64,000 nt of DNA from an uncultured Lachnospiraceae bacterium (GTDB lineage: Bacteria > Bacillota > Clostridia > Lachnospirales > Lachnospiraceae). Where the stretch lies: contig CAJTLU010000009.1 in NCBI GenBank assembly GCA_910577175.1, forward strand, positions 70,686-134,685, read 5' to 3'. Made by a program: the position numbers and the translations under genes. Under the pieces are notes generated by a model. The model saw only the letters and a list, made by a program, of their open reading frames with translations. It had not been told where the DNA came from and did no database searches. Each line of letters begins with the position of its first letter. The stretch's first letter is position 1. Shown here piece by piece: positions 42,898 to 50,348 of the stretch.

Positions 42898-42935
42898 TCC
42901 GTGCAAAGGGAATAGAAAGAGAGTTTGGAAAGGAT

Positions 42936-43052
42936 ATGTCACGGTCAGGGCAAAAGGAACGCTGCAAGGAAGAAAAAACTGGAAGGCGCCAAGAAGCAGG
43001 AGCAAAAAATCAAATAAATAAACTGCGGAAACCGGAACGCTTTCCGCATTGA
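42936..43052 (+). CDS. 38-codon small basic ORF with own promoter and ribosome binding site
   Basis: ATG 42936 follows GGAAAGG by 3 to 4 bases and lies about 32 bp after the predicted transcription start. The 38-residue product is very basic and polar (starts MSRSGQKERCKEEKTG) with no membrane segment or Gly-Gly leader. A shift of frame at the A-run near 42973 would instead give a Lys-rich end (KKQEQKIK). Not recognised; it could be a real small protein, a leader peptide for cls or chance. Confidence 0.4.
   Translation: MSRSGQKERCKEEKTGRRQEAGAKNQINKLRKPERFPH
43024..43048 (+). other. hairpin upstream of the cls promoter
   Basis: tgcggaaa (43024-43031) pairs with tttccgca (43041-43048) around a 9-base loop. 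It lies at the 3' end of the small ORF, next to the -35 of the cls promoter, and could partly terminate the small-ORF transcript, though no T-tract follows. Confidence 0.4.
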
Positions 43053-43077
43053 CAAATCAGGAAGAATTAGGTATAGT
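43049..43077 (+). promoter_or_regulatory. consensus sigma-A promoter of cls
   Basis: TTGACA (43049-43054) and TATAGT (43072-43077) have a 17-bp spacer. The predicted start near 43084 leaves almost no room for the ribosome binding site of the TTG at 43099, which favours the ATG at 43135 as the cls start. Confidence 0.7.
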
Positions 43078-43134
43078 GTATAAAGGAGAGATTTAGATTT
43101 GCGCTTTTCATGGGGGAGAAGCAAGGAGAACCAG

Positions 43135-44697
43135 ATGAAGATTCTTGATACTTTAAAAAAGCTACTGAAAAAGATTTTGAAAAAAGTAGTGCATCGCGTT
43201 GTAATTGTGGGACTTTTGCTTGCATTGCAGATTGGGTGGCTGGCGATTTATCTGACCCAGATGGCAGAGTATTCGCCTATTATGTCTATTATCCTGAATG
43301 TGCTTAGTTTTCTGGCGGTGCTTGCGGTTGTCAATGCAAGGGACAATCCTTCGTATAAGCTTGCATGGGTCATCGCCATTCTTGTGTTTCCGCTGTTTGG
43401 CGGCACGATGTATCTGCTGTTTTCCGGCTGGCTTTTGTCAAAGTCGCTCCGGAAGAAGCTGGGCCGTGCGGAGAAGCAGCTTCTTCCTTTAATCAAGCAG
43501 GATGCGGAGGTATTTGAACGTCTGGAGGAGTTAGACAAGGCGGCGGCAGGACAAGCCCGGTATATTAAAGATTATGCAAAGTTTCCGGTTTGGAACGACA
43601 GTACGGCGACTTACTTCCGGAGCGGGGAGGAAAATTTCCCGGTTCTGTTAGAGGAGCTTAGAAAAGCGGAACATTTCATTTTTTTAGAATATTTTATCGT
43701 GGAAGCCGGAGAAATGTGGGACACCATCCTTGAAATATTAAAGGAAAAGGCGGCGGCAGGCGTGGATGTCCGGATGATTTATGACGACCTCGGTTCCATT
43801 TTTGTACTGCCATATCAGTATTACCGTACCTTGGAACAGTACGGAATCAAGTGCGAAGCCTTTAATAAGTTTATCCCGGTTTTTTCCCTCGTTATGAATA
43901 ACCGTGACCACCGGAAGATTCTGGTGGTTGACGGGCATACTGCATTTACCGGAGGCATCAATCTGGCAGATGAATATATTAATAAAAAGGAGAAATGCGG
44001 GTATTGGAAGGACACCGGTATTATGGTGCGGGGAGAGGCGGCAGTCAATCTGACGGTGATGTTTTTAACAATCTGGAATGCAATCCGGCCGACTGATACG
44101 AATGTTTCAAAGCTGCTTCCGCATGCCTATCACGCCGGTATTTTTAAAGGTGACGGCTATATCCAGCCGTATGGGGATTCCCCGCTTGACAGGGAAACCG
44201 TCGGGGAAAATGTGTATCTGAATATGATTGCTGCGGCGCGGGAGTATCTGTATATTTTTACGCCGTACCTGATTATTGATAATGAGATGATGACGGCGCT
44301 CTGTCTGGCTGCAAAGCGGGGGGTGGATGTCCGGATTGTGACGCCCGGGAAGCCTGACAAGAAGATGGTATTCTGGCTGACGCAGTCCTATTATGCCCAG
44401 CTGATTGAAAGCGGGGTAAAGGTGTACCGGTATCTGCCGGGCTTTATCCATGCAAAGGTATTTGTGTGCGACGATATCTATGCGACGGTAGGAACGATTA
44501 ACCTTGATTACCGGAGCCTGTATCTGCATTTCGAATGTGGCGTATTTTTAAGCCATTGCAGTGAAATTAAAAGAATCAAGGAAGATGCAGTTGATACAAT
44601 AGGGCAGAGCGGGCTGGTGACCAGGGAGATGGCGCGCAAGAAACTGCCGGTGCGTCTGGCGCAGGTCGTGCTCCGCGTGTTTGCGCCGTTACTGTAA
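43135..44697 (+). CDS. cls: cardiolipin synthase, phospholipase D family
   Basis: The enzyme condenses two phosphatidylglycerol molecules to cardiolipin. The 520-residue product has two N-terminal spans (about 22-42 and 50-70), a third hydrophobic segment, and two HKD active sites (NRDHRKILVVDGHTAFTGGI and GFIHAKVFVCDD...TVGTINLDYRS). ATG 43135 with AAGGAG is chosen over TTG 43099. pgsA, which makes the substrate precursor, is 2.3 kb downstream. Confidence 0.93.
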   Translation: MKILDTLKKLLKKILKKVVHRVVIVGLLLALQIGWLAIYLTQMAEYSPIMSIILNVLSFLAVLAVVNARDNPSYKLAWVIAILVFPLFGGTMYLLFSGWLLSKSLRKKLGRAEKQLLPLIKQDAEVFERLEELDKAAAGQARYIKDYAKFPVWNDSTATYFRSGEENFPVLLEELRKAEHFIFLEYFIVEAGEMWDTILEILKEKAAAGVDVRMIYDDLGSIFVLPYQYYRTLEQYGIKCEAFNKFIPVFSLVMNNRDHRKILVVDGHTAFTGGINLADEYINKKEKCGYWKDTGIMVRGEAAVNLTVMFLTIWNAIRPTDTNVSKLLPHAYHAGIFKGDGYIQPYGDSPLDRETVGENVYLNMIAAAREYLYIFTPYLIIDNEMMTALCLAAKRGVDVRIVTPGKPDKKMVFWLTQSYYAQLIESGVKVYRYLPGFIHAKVFVCDDIYATVGTINLDYRSLYLHFECGVFLSHCSEIKRIKEDAVDTIGQSGLVTREMARKKLPVRLAQVVLRVFAPLL

Positions 44698-44755
44698 GAG
44701 AACGGCATCCGTAAGAAGAAAAGGAAAAGAAAATAGAAAAACGGAGGAACATTTT

Positions 44756-45601
44756 ATGGCAATTCGGATTGATGGGAAGGTAATTTCCTCACAGATTAAA
44801 GAGGAATTGAAAGAGCAGGCAGAAGCATACAAAAAGCAGGGAACCGAAATTACCCTTGCGGTTATCCAGGTCGGAAATGACCCGGCTTCGACGGTTTATG
44901 TCGGCAATAAGAAAAAGGCTTGTGAATATATCGGAATCCGTTCGCTTTCCTATGAACTGCCGGAGGAAACCACACAGAAGGAGCTGTTGGATTTAATCGG
45001 AGAGCTCAACGGGCGGAACGATGTAAACGGGATTCTGGTGCAGCTTCCGCTTCCGGCACATTTCAACGAGGAGGAGGTATTGCTTGCGATTTCCCCGTTA
45101 AAGGATGTAGACGGCTTCCACCCGGTCAACGTAGGGAACTTAAGCATTGGGAGAAAGGGCTTTGTTTCCTGCACCCCGGCAGGGGTAATCGAGCTGTTAA
45201 AGCGCACCGGGATTGCGATAGAAGGAAAAGAGTGCGTTATTCTTGGCAGAAGCAATATCGTAGGGAAGCCGATGTCGATGTTAATGCTCCGCGAGAATGC
45301 GACGGTGACGGTGTGCCATTCCAGAACGAAGAATCTGAAAGAGATTACAAAGCGTGCGGATATTCTGATTGTGGCAATCGGCAAGCCGCGTTTTGTTACT
45401 GCGGACTATGTGAAGGAGGGAGCTGCAGTCATCGACGTGGGAATCCACCGCGGCGCTGACGGCAAGCTTTGCGGCGATGTGGCATTTGCGGAGGTGGAGC
45501 CGGTAGCCGGAGCCATTACTCCGGTGCCGGGCGGCGTGGGACCGATGACGATTGCCATGCTGATGAAGAACTGTATGGAGAGTGTTACGCTGCAGAAGTA
45601 A
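44756..45601 (+). CDS. folD: methylenetetrahydrofolate dehydrogenase/cyclohydrolase FolD
   Basis: FolD interconverts 5,10-methylene- and 10-formyl-tetrahydrofolate with NADP(H). The 281-residue product has VQLPLPAHFNEEEVL, KDVDGFHPVN and the C-terminal PGGVGPMTIAML signature. Start ATG 44756 behind GGAGG; further upstream codons belong to the cls-folD gap. rimO follows 33 bp later. Confidence 0.97.
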   Translation: MAIRIDGKVISSQIKEELKEQAEAYKKQGTEITLAVIQVGNDPASTVYVGNKKKACEYIGIRSLSYELPEETTQKELLDLIGELNGRNDVNGILVQLPLPAHFNEEEVLLAISPLKDVDGFHPVNVGNLSIGRKGFVSCTPAGVIELLKRTGIAIEGKECVILGRSNIVGKPMSMLMLRENATVTVCHSRTKNLKEITKRADILIVAIGKPRFVTADYVKEGAAVIDVGIHRGADGKLCGDVAFAEVEPVAGAITPVPGGVGPMTIAMLMKNCMESVTLQK

Positions 45602-45634
45602 AGGCACAGAAGGAAAGACATAGGAAGGGACAGT

Positions 45635-46972
45635 ATGCGCGTTTATTTTATTTCACTTGGCTGTGACAAAAATCTGGTCGACAGTGAGTATATGCTGGGG
45701 CTTCTTAAGGAGGCAGGGCATACACTTACTGATGAGGAGGCGGAAGCAGAGGCGATTGTTGTGAATACCTGCTGCTTTATTCACGATGCCAAAGAAGAGA
45801 GCATCGAGACGGTTTTGGAAGCAGCCGGGTACAAGGAAGCCGGGAAGTGCCGTGTGCTTTTAGTGACAGGGTGTCTTGCCGAGCGCTACCGTAGTGAGAT
45901 TATGGCGGAGATTCCGGAGGTAGACGCCGTACTTGGCACCGCTTCGTTTGATGAAATTGTAACAGCCCTGCAAAGGGCAGAGCAGGGGGAAAGACATGAG
46001 GTTTATAAGGAGCTTTCCTATCTTCCGCTGCCGGTGGTAAAGCGTGTGAATACGACCTGCGGCTATACGGCGTATTTGAAAATCGGGGACGGCTGTGAGA
46101 AGCATTGCACGTACTGCATTATTCCGTCCATCCGTGGAAGCTACCGCAGTGTTCCGATGGAACGGCTTTTGGCAGAGGCCGGACAGCTGGCGGAAGACGG
46201 TGCAAGGGAGCTGATACTGGTTGCGCAGGAAACGACCCTGTACGGGGTGGATTTGTACGGAAAGAAGATGCTGCCGGAGCTTTTACGGGAGCTTTGCGCC
46301 ATAGAAGGAATTGAATGGATTCGTTTATTGTATTGTTATCCGGAGGAAATTACCGAAGAGCTGATTATGGTAATGAAGGAAGAGCCGAAAATCTGCCGTT
46401 ATCTTGACCTGCCAATCCAGCATGCCTCTGATACAGTGCTTCGGCGTATGGGGCGCCGTACCAATAAAAAGGAGCTGACAGCGTTAATCCGGAAGCTGCG
46501 GAAAGAGCTGCCAGGGATTGTGCTCCGGACTTCCCTGATTACGGGGTTCCCGGGAGAAACGCAGGAAGAACACGAAGAGCTCCTTGCATTTGTGGAAAAG
46601 ATGCGCTTTGACCGTCTCGGCGTATTTCCGTATTCCAAAGAAGAGAATACGCCTGCCGCTAAAATGAAGGGGCAGGTGACGGCAAAGGAAAAACGCCGCC
46701 GCCGGAAGGAGCTTATGGAGCTGCAGCAGAAAATTGCGTTTGAAAATGCCGGGAAATGCGTCGGCAAACGTTATATGGCGTTAATTGAGGGAAAACTTCA
46801 GAAGGATAATGTGTATCTGGCACGGACTTATATGGATGCACCGAACATTGACGGGTATTTGTTTGTGGAGTCAGAGGAGCATTACGAGTCGGGAGAGTTT
46901 GTCAGGGTCAGGGTAACAGGTGCCAGAGGTTACGACCTTGTGGGAGTGAATACAGAAAAGAAGCTGATATAG
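45635..46972 (+). CDS. rimO: ribosomal protein S12 methylthiotransferase RimO
   Basis: Radical SAM enzyme that methylthiolates an aspartate of S12. The 445-residue product has an N-terminal UPF0004 domain (SLGCDKNLVDSEYMLGLL; three Cys for the second cluster), the radical SAM motif CxxxCxxC (CEKHCTYC, near 152) and a C-terminal TRAM domain. SLGCDKN distinguishes RimO from MiaB/MtaB. pgsA follows 9 bp later. Confidence 0.96.
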   Translation: MRVYFISLGCDKNLVDSEYMLGLLKEAGHTLTDEEAEAEAIVVNTCCFIHDAKEESIETVLEAAGYKEAGKCRVLLVTGCLAERYRSEIMAEIPEVDAVLGTASFDEIVTALQRAEQGERHEVYKELSYLPLPVVKRVNTTCGYTAYLKIGDGCEKHCTYCIIPSIRGSYRSVPMERLLAEAGQLAEDGARELILVAQETTLYGVDLYGKKMLPELLRELCAIEGIEWIRLLYCYPEEITEELIMVMKEEPKICRYLDLPIQHASDTVLRRMGRRTNKKELTALIRKLRKELPGIVLRTSLITGFPGETQEEHEELLAFVEKMRFDRLGVFPYSKEENTPAAKMKGQVTAKEKRRRRKELMELQQKIAFENAGKCVGKRYMALIEGKLQKDNVYLARTYMDAPNIDGYLFVESEEHYESGEFVRVRVTGARGYDLVGVNTEKKLI

Positions 46973-46981
46973 GAGGCAGTT

Positions 46982-47521
46982 ATGAATTTACCTAATAAGA
47001 TTACTTTGTTCCGGGTTGTAATGATTCCGGTATTCCTGGTGCTTTTGCTTGTGCCGGGTATTTCTTACGGGAACTATTTTGCAGCAGCGGTTTTTATCAT
47101 TGCCTGCCTTTCCGACGCGCTTGACGGGTATCTGGCAAGAAAGAATAACCTTGTCACTAATTTCGGCAAGTTTATGGACCCGCTGGCAGATAAGCTTCTG
47201 GTGTGCTCGGCGCTGATTTGCTTTGTGGAGCTCGCCTATATGCCGGCGTGGGTTGTAGTTATCATTATTGCAAGAGAGTTTATTATCAGCGGTTTCCGTC
47301 TGCTTGCTTCTGACAACGGGGTTGTAATTGCGGCAAGCTATTGGGGAAAGTTTAAGACGGTGGCACAAATGATTGCCTGCATTCTTTTGATTGTGCAGCT
47401 GCCGTTTGACTGGGCAGACGTGCTGGAGCAGATTTTTATCTATCTTGCCCTTGCTTTGACGGTGATTTCACTTTGCGAATATATTTGGAAGAATAGAAAC
47501 GTAATTGCTGAGAAAAAATAA
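46982..47521 (+). CDS. pgsA: CDP-diacylglycerol-glycerol-3-phosphate phosphatidyltransferase PgsA
   Basis: Makes phosphatidylglycerophosphate at the membrane. The 179-residue protein has about four to five spans and the complete CDP-alcohol phosphotransferase motif: DALDGYLAR, then GKFMDPLADK. Co-encoded with rimO here, as in many Clostridia. Confidence 0.95.
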   Translation: MNLPNKITLFRVVMIPVFLVLLLVPGISYGNYFAAAVFIIACLSDALDGYLARKNNLVTNFGKFMDPLADKLLVCSALICFVELAYMPAWVVVIIIAREFIISGFRLLASDNGVVIAASYWGKFKTVAQMIACILLIVQLPFDWADVLEQIFIYLALALTVISLCEYIWKNRNVIAEKK

Positions 47522-47645
47522 TACTGTAATTTAATGTTTGGTTTATGGTTTTACCATGAAAATGACATACTTGGCTGTTATGATGAACGCGAATCTGGTA
47601 AAAGGAGTGTTTTAGAGGCAGGGAGCATTACAGAAAGGAGCCGTT

Positions 47646-48188
47646 ATGAAAAGAAAGAGCGGAATGATTCTGGCGACTGTTCTTGTTCTTTGTATGTTTG
47701 CAGGCTGTAAGAAACCATCGGAAGATAAAGTACCTACAATAACACCTACACCTAGTTCGGTCCGTTCCGACTTAGTGTCTCCGACGGCATCCGTCGGGGC
47801 TTTTAAAACAGCAGAAGTGCCGATTTACACCGTAAGCGGTGATTTTGCCGAGCTTACAGCGGTTACCGCACTGGTTTCCGCAGAGGAGGAAATCACGGAA
47901 ACGGTAGTGTCAGAAGCGGTAGTGGCTGCGTTGGCGGATAATGCAATTTATGTGAAAGTAAATGATATTATAAAAGAGGATACCGTAGTAATTGTAGACT
48001 TTGACGGCTCCGCACCGCCGGCTGCAAAGGTAAGTGCAAGCGTTGAGGGACTGATTCTCGATGCATTCGGACAGAGTATTTTAGATAATGTCAAAGAGTG
48101 CAGCGGCGTCGGGTTTTCCGTGGACGGAGAGGCATATGTCTCCGGGCATTTTGAATTTGAAAAAGGTTCTGTTTACATGAGGCGTTAG
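47646..48188 (+). CDS. lipoprotein with GerMN-like domain
   Basis: The 180-residue protein has a lipoprotein signal peptide with lipobox MFAGC (lipidated Cys21), a Thr/Pro/Ser-rich spacer (about 25-50), then a domain of about 120 residues resembling GerMN (TVVIVDFDGSAPP; LDAFGQSILDNVKECSGVGF). GerMN domains occur in spore germination and sporulation proteins. The assignment rests on pattern recognition. It has a good GAAAGGAG site but no clear promoter. Confidence 0.65.
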   Translation: MKRKSGMILATVLVLCMFAGCKKPSEDKVPTITPTPSSVRSDLVSPTASVGAFKTAEVPIYTVSGDFAELTAVTALVSAEEEITETVVSEAVVAALADNAIYVKVNDIIKEDTVVIVDFDGSAPPAAKVSASVEGLILDAFGQSILDNVKECSGVGFSVDGEAYVSGHFEFEKGSVYMRR

Positions 48189-48205
48189 ATAAAGCGTAGG
48201 AAAGG

Positions 48206-48240
48206 AAAATGGCTGCCGCACGGAACGCGCTTCCATTTTT
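48206..48240 (+). terminator. possible terminator after the lipoprotein gene
   Basis: aaaatgg (48206-48212) pairs with ccatttt (48233-48239) with a 20-base loop and a following T-run. A second weak terminator-like pair, aagcgg (48243-48248) with ccgctt (48279-48284) followed by TATTTTTT, lies just after it. Confidence 0.45.
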
Positions 48241-48287
48241 GCAAGCGGTGAATCTCTCTTTGTCGTAAGGGATATCCGCCGCTTTAT

Positions 48288-48327
48288 TTTTTATCGTATA
48301 GGGAATCTTATTCCTGTACGATAAAAA
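48288..48327 (+). other. long hairpin upstream of the flavoprotein gene
   Basis: tttttatcgta (48288-48298) pairs perfectly with tacgataaaaa (48317-48327); inner bases agg(g)aat/attcct extend the stem. As it has A- and T-runs at both ends it could act as a bidirectional terminator or leader element. No known riboswitch recognised. Confidence 0.55.
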
Positions 48328-48364
48328 TAGAAAATTAACTTTTTACATAAAACAGGAGCGGTAC

Positions 48365-49597
48365 ATGAAGAAGGTGATTGTAATCGGCGGCGGTGCTGCC
48401 GGCATGATGGCGGCCATTGCAGCGGCAGAGCAGGGAGCGGACGTGCTTTTGCTGGAAAAAAACGAAAAGCTTGGAAAGAAGCTTTATATTACGGGAAAGG
48501 GCAGGTGTAATATTACAAATGCCTGTGCGCCGGAGGAGCTGCTTCGGAAGGTTGTGACGAACCGGCGTTTTTTATACAGTGCGCTGTCTTCGTTTTCCAA
48601 TGACGATACCATCCGCTTTTTTGAAGAATGCGGTCTGCCGGTAAAGGTGGAGCGCGGGGAGCGTGTGTTCCCGGTTTCCGATAAGTCTTCCGATGTCATC
48701 CAGACGCTTGCAAAGCGTCTGAAGCAGGCGGGGGTTTCCGTCAGGCTCCGGACGGCTGTTACGAAGGTCTGTACGGAGAACGGAAGGGTGACCGGCGTTC
48801 TCTTACAGGATGGAGGGGTGCTTTCCTGTGATGCATGTATTGTGGCGACCGGCGGACTTTCTTATCCGTCTACCGGCTCTACCGGAGACGGTTATACGTT
48901 TGCAAAGCTGTGCGGGCATACGATAACGGAATGCTTTCCGTCGCTTGTGTCCTTAAAGATTACGGAGCCGTTTGCGAAGGAGTTGGAGGGGCTTTCTTTA
49001 AAAAATGTGCGGTTGCGTGCCGTGCAGGGGAAGAAGGAGCTGTACAATGATATGGGAGAGCTTTTGTTTACTGCGGACGGCGTCAGCGGGCCGCTGGTGC
49101 TTTCTGCAAGCAGCGCGGTAACAGACCGGCTGTCTTACGGAGAGGTCGTTCTTTTGCTTGATTTGAAACCGGCTTTGTCGAAAGAAGAGCTGGATGCAAG
49201 AATTTTAAGGGATTTTGAAGAGGCGAAGAACAAACAGTTTCGAAATGCGCTGGATAAGCTATTGCCACAGCGTCTGATACGGGTTATAATTACAATGTGC
49301 GGCATTCCGGAGGAAAAGCAGGTAAATGCGGTGACAAAACAGGAGCGTGCCGTTCTGGCGGACGTATTAAAGGGCATGCGGCTGCATATAAAAAAGACAG
49401 GCGGGTTTCAGGAGGCTGTGATTACACGGGGCGGAATCGTGGTAAATGAAGTAACCCCGTCCACGATGCAGTCAAAGAAGACAGCCGGGCTTTATTTCGC
49501 GGGCGAGGTGTTAGACGTGGATGCGCTGACCGGTGGTTATAATCTGCAGATTGCATGGTCAACCGGCTATCTTGCCGGAGTATCGGCGGCAGAGTAA
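48365..49597 (+). CDS. NAD(P)/FAD-dependent oxidoreductase, HI0933/BaiN family
   Basis: The 410-residue flavoprotein has an N-terminal dinucleotide-binding motif (VIVIGGGAAGMMAAIAAAEQ), the family block GRCNITN, and a C-terminal FAD segment (TGGYNLQIAWSTGYLAG). BaiN of bile-acid 7-dehydroxylating Clostridia belongs to this family, but most members sit upstream of cmk in non-bile organisms, as here, so bile-acid activity should not be assumed. Confidence 0.88.
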   Translation: MKKVIVIGGGAAGMMAAIAAAEQGADVLLLEKNEKLGKKLYITGKGRCNITNACAPEELLRKVVTNRRFLYSALSSFSNDDTIRFFEECGLPVKVERGERVFPVSDKSSDVIQTLAKRLKQAGVSVRLRTAVTKVCTENGRVTGVLLQDGGVLSCDACIVATGGLSYPSTGSTGDGYTFAKLCGHTITECFPSLVSLKITEPFAKELEGLSLKNVRLRAVQGKKELYNDMGELLFTADGVSGPLVLSASSAVTDRLSYGEVVLLLDLKPALSKEELDARILRDFEEAKNKQFRNALDKLLPQRLIRVIITMCGIPEEKQVNAVTKQERAVLADVLKGMRLHIKKTGGFQEAVITRGGIVVNEVTPSTMQSKKTAGLYFAGEVLDVDALTGGYNLQIAWSTGYLAGVSAAE

Positions 49598-49653
49598 GTT
49601 TACGGAGTAGTTTTCAGAGAAAACCGACGTGCTGGGCACGGGAAAGGAAACAG

Positions 49654-50325
49654 ATGGGAAAGTTCAGTATAGCGATTGACGGACCTGCAGGGGCCGGGAA
49701 AAGCACAGTGGCAAGGGCTCTTGCAAAACGGCTTGGTTATATTTATGTAGATACAGGGGCAATGTACCGCGCCATGGCGTTACACTTTATCCGGAACGGC
49801 ATTGCTGAGGATGATTTTGCAGCAATGGAGACTGCCTGCGATACTGCAGAGGTTACGATAATCCACACGGACGGAGAACAGGCGGTGCTGTTAAACGGGG
49901 AGAACGTAAACGGCTTTATCCGTACGGAACAGGTAAGCCATATGACCAGCGTATCCTCAGTCAATCAAAAGGTACGTTTGAAGATGGTTGAGCTGCAGCG
50001 TGGTCTTGCTGTGAAAGAAAATGTGGTGATGGACGGAAGGGATATCGGGTCCTATGTCCTGCCGGATGCCGATAGAAAGATTTTTCTTACGGCGAGTGTC
50101 GAGGTGCGTGCAAAGCGCCGGTATGACGAGCAGAAGGCAAAAGGAACCGAATGCAGCCTTGCAGAAATCGAAGAGAGTATAAGAGAGCGGGATTACCGCG
50201 ACTCCCACCGTGAGTTTGCGCCGCTTGTGCAGGCGGAGGACGCCGTTTATGTGGATACCTCCGGACTGACAATAGAAGAAGTAACAGAAGAGCTTTACCG
50301 GCTGTGCCGCGGGGGACGCGGATAG
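49654..50325 (+). CDS. cmk: cytidylate kinase
   Basis: Phosphorylates CMP/dCMP. The 223-residue product has the P-loop DGPAGAGKST near residue 9, DTGAMYRA, and DGRDIGSYVLP. ATG 49654 behind GGAAAGGAAA is chosen; a long upstream in-frame extension overlaps the preceding gene and is rejected. The ispH-rpsA fusion follows 23 bp later, the normal Clostridia order. Confidence 0.96.
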   Translation: MGKFSIAIDGPAGAGKSTVARALAKRLGYIYVDTGAMYRAMALHFIRNGIAEDDFAAMETACDTAEVTIIHTDGEQAVLLNGENVNGFIRTEQVSHMTSVSSVNQKVRLKMVELQRGLAVKENVVMDGRDIGSYVLPDADRKIFLTASVEVRAKRRYDEQKAKGTECSLAEIEESIRERDYRDSHREFAPLVQAEDAVYVDTSGLTIEEVTEELYRLCRGGRG

Positions 50326-50348
50326 ACGGGAAAGAGACGGAGGAAAAG

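Larger units (their letters stand above)
42632..42935 (+). other. intergenic region after the ABC exporters
   Basis: This ~300-bp stretch holds short dyads (acatatac/gtatgt near 42702; ctaaa/tttag near 42729), a strong terminator (42825-42858) and a consensus promoter (42869-42897). I see no supported gene in it. A 44-codon frame at 42781 runs through the terminator and is discounted. Confidence 0.6.

Noticed and set aside
42781..42915. 44-codon ORF after the ABC exporters
   Set aside because: It reads through the strong terminator at 42825-42858 and the following promoter, and no ribosome binding site precedes it.
43099..43134. TTG start adding 12 residues to cardiolipin synthase
   Set aside because: The predicted transcription start near 43084 leaves its ribosome binding site at the very 5' end; ATG 43135 has a better placed AAGGAG.
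48365..49597. Bile-acid dehydroxylation enzyme
   Set aside because: The BaiN name comes from one family member; no other bai genes are nearby and the cmk neighbourhood is the common housekeeping context.
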